From: Acidobacteriota bacterium
GTDB lineage: Bacteria; Acidobacteriota; Thermoanaerobaculia; Thermoanaerobaculales; Sulfomarinibacteraceae
Assembly: GCA_030637805.1 (NCBI GenBank)
Contig: DAOWFV010000211.1
Coordinates: forward strand, 1 to 5,319
DNA: 5,319 nt
Direction of reading: 5' to 3'
Positions 4,990-5,319 of this stretch are shown one piece after another (within the stretch, counting starts at the first letter, position 1; each line of letters starts with the position of its first letter). A program made the translations under genes and the position numbers. The notes under the pieces are model-generated. The model ran no database searches. It saw only the letters and a program-made list of their open reading frames with translations, and was not told the DNA's origin.

Positions 4990-5064
4990 GCTGGCGTAGC
5001 TCAATGGTAGAGCAGCTGATTTGTAATCAGCAGGTTGCGGGTTCGATTCCCATCGCCAGCTCCA
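4990..5064 (+). tRNA. tRNA-Thr (anticodon TGT)
   Basis: The acceptor stem is GCTGGCG with CGCCAGC (5054-5060), and the D stem is GCTC/GAGC. The anticodon stem GCTGA/TCAGC encloses TTTGTAA, placing TGT at 5022-5024, which reads ACA. The T loop is TTCGATT. The T stem has a G-U pair and a C-A mismatch (5038 with 5052) at its outer end. The discriminator is T and CCA is encoded. Confidence 0.97.
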
Positions 5065-5087
5065 TTGGCGAGGACGGAGTATCGAAT

Positions 5088-5174
5088 GCAGGCGTGGCCG
5101 AGTGGTTAAAGGCAGCAGACTGTAAATCTGCCGGCATTATGCCTACGGTGGTTCGAACCCATCCGCCTGCACCA
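5088..5174 (+). tRNA. tRNA-Tyr (anticodon GTA)
   Basis: This is a class II tRNA. The acceptor stem is GCAGGCG with CGCCTGC (5164-5170). The anticodon stem GCAGA/TCTGC encloses CTGTAAA, with GTA at 5122-5124. A long variable arm follows (CGGCATTATGCC and neighbours). The T stem GGTGG/CCATC pairs fully with one G-U. The discriminator is A and CCA is encoded. It begins 23 nt after tRNA-Thr, so they are surely one transcript. Confidence 0.97.
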
Positions 5175-5201
5175 TCTGAATCGGCGCCGTAGTGTACAGC
5201 C

Positions 5202-5276
5202 GCGGGAGTAACTCAGTGGTAGAGTCACAGCCTTCCAAGCTGTTAGTCGCGGGTTCGAGCCCCGTCTCCCGCTCCA
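5202..5276 (+). tRNA. tRNA-Gly (anticodon TCC)
   Basis: The acceptor stem is GCGGGAG with CTCCCGC (5266-5272), and the D stem is ACTC/GAGT. The anticodon stem ACAGC/GCTGT encloses CTTCCAA, placing TCC at 5234-5236, which reads GGA. The T stem is GCGGG/CCCGT, the discriminator is T and CCA is encoded. It follows tRNA-Tyr after 27 nt. Confidence 0.97.
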
Positions 5277-5294
5277 GGTTCAGCAGGGGTATTC

Positions 5295-5319
5295 GCCCAC
5301 GTAGCTCAGTGGTAGAGCA
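5295..5319 (+). tRNA. tRNA, 3'-truncated by window end; probably tRNA-Thr (GGT)
   Basis: The acceptor 5' strand GCCCACG, TA, and a complete D arm (GCTC, loop, GAGC) run to the window edge. The anticodon is not present. The GCCCACG start and the position after Thr-Tyr-Gly match the tRNA-Thr(GGT) that precedes tuf in many bacteria. The tRNA identity as a class is clear; the amino acid is inferred. Confidence 0.8.

Noticed and set aside
4848..5192. 114-codon + strand open frame across the tRNA region
   Set aside because: It runs straight through tRNA-Thr and tRNA-Tyr, which are complete and unambiguous.

Overview
The window is a GC-rich bacterial chromosome segment with every gene on the + strand. 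It carries a compact housekeeping operon followed by a tRNA cluster. The GC-rich third codon positions, the long acidic C-terminal tail on the presumed ribosomal protein S2, and the Thr-Tyr-Gly-(Thr) tRNA order suggest a free-living bacterium of an Acidobacteriota-like or deltaproteobacteria-like lineage. This placement is an inference; no marker in the window fixes the phylum.

Layout. 2-361 is the 3' end of a gene, almost certainly rpsB (S2), encoding a Glu/Ala/Pro/Val tail with tandem hexapeptide repeats. A 9-bp hairpin lies in the gap before tsf (EF-Ts, 437-1288). tsf is followed after 4 nt by pyrH (UMP kinase, 1293-2018), which overlaps frr (ribosome recycling factor, 2015-2569) by ATGA. 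A short spacer, 2570-2683, carries a degenerate 7-nt repeat in two opposed arms. Next come ispD (about 2684-3373), ispF (3370-3864, ATGA overlap) and a SpoU-type 23S rRNA methyltransferase, rlmB (3857-4597, 8-nt overlap). The gene-free stretch 4598-4989 holds a 22-unit array of a CAGGTNN heptamer, an opposed six-unit array, a probable stable-RNA promoter and two palindromes. The end of the window has tRNA-Thr(TGT), tRNA-Tyr(GTA), tRNA-Gly(TCC) and the first 25 nt of a fourth tRNA, probably Thr(GGT). In many bacteria this cluster leads into tuf.

How the genes work together. rpsB, tsf, frr, rlmB and the tRNAs all serve translation: small subunit, EF-Tu recycling, post-termination recycling, large-subunit rRNA modification and decoding. 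pyrH supplies UDP for RNA synthesis. ispD and ispF are two non-consecutive steps of the MEP isoprenoid pathway. The tight overlaps argue for two translationally coupled blocks, tsf-pyrH-frr and ispD-ispF-rlmB, separated by the first heptamer element.

The most unusual content is the heptamer repeat system. Two loci, after frr and after rlmB, carry 7-nt-period tracts that fit one loose consensus (YAGKTYN, read in the appropriate strand), and each locus has opposed arms that could pair in RNA. At the first locus one arm contains the frr stop codon. The other arm covers the 5' end of ispD, where no in-frame ATG, GTG or TTG exists upstream of the nucleotide-binding motif.
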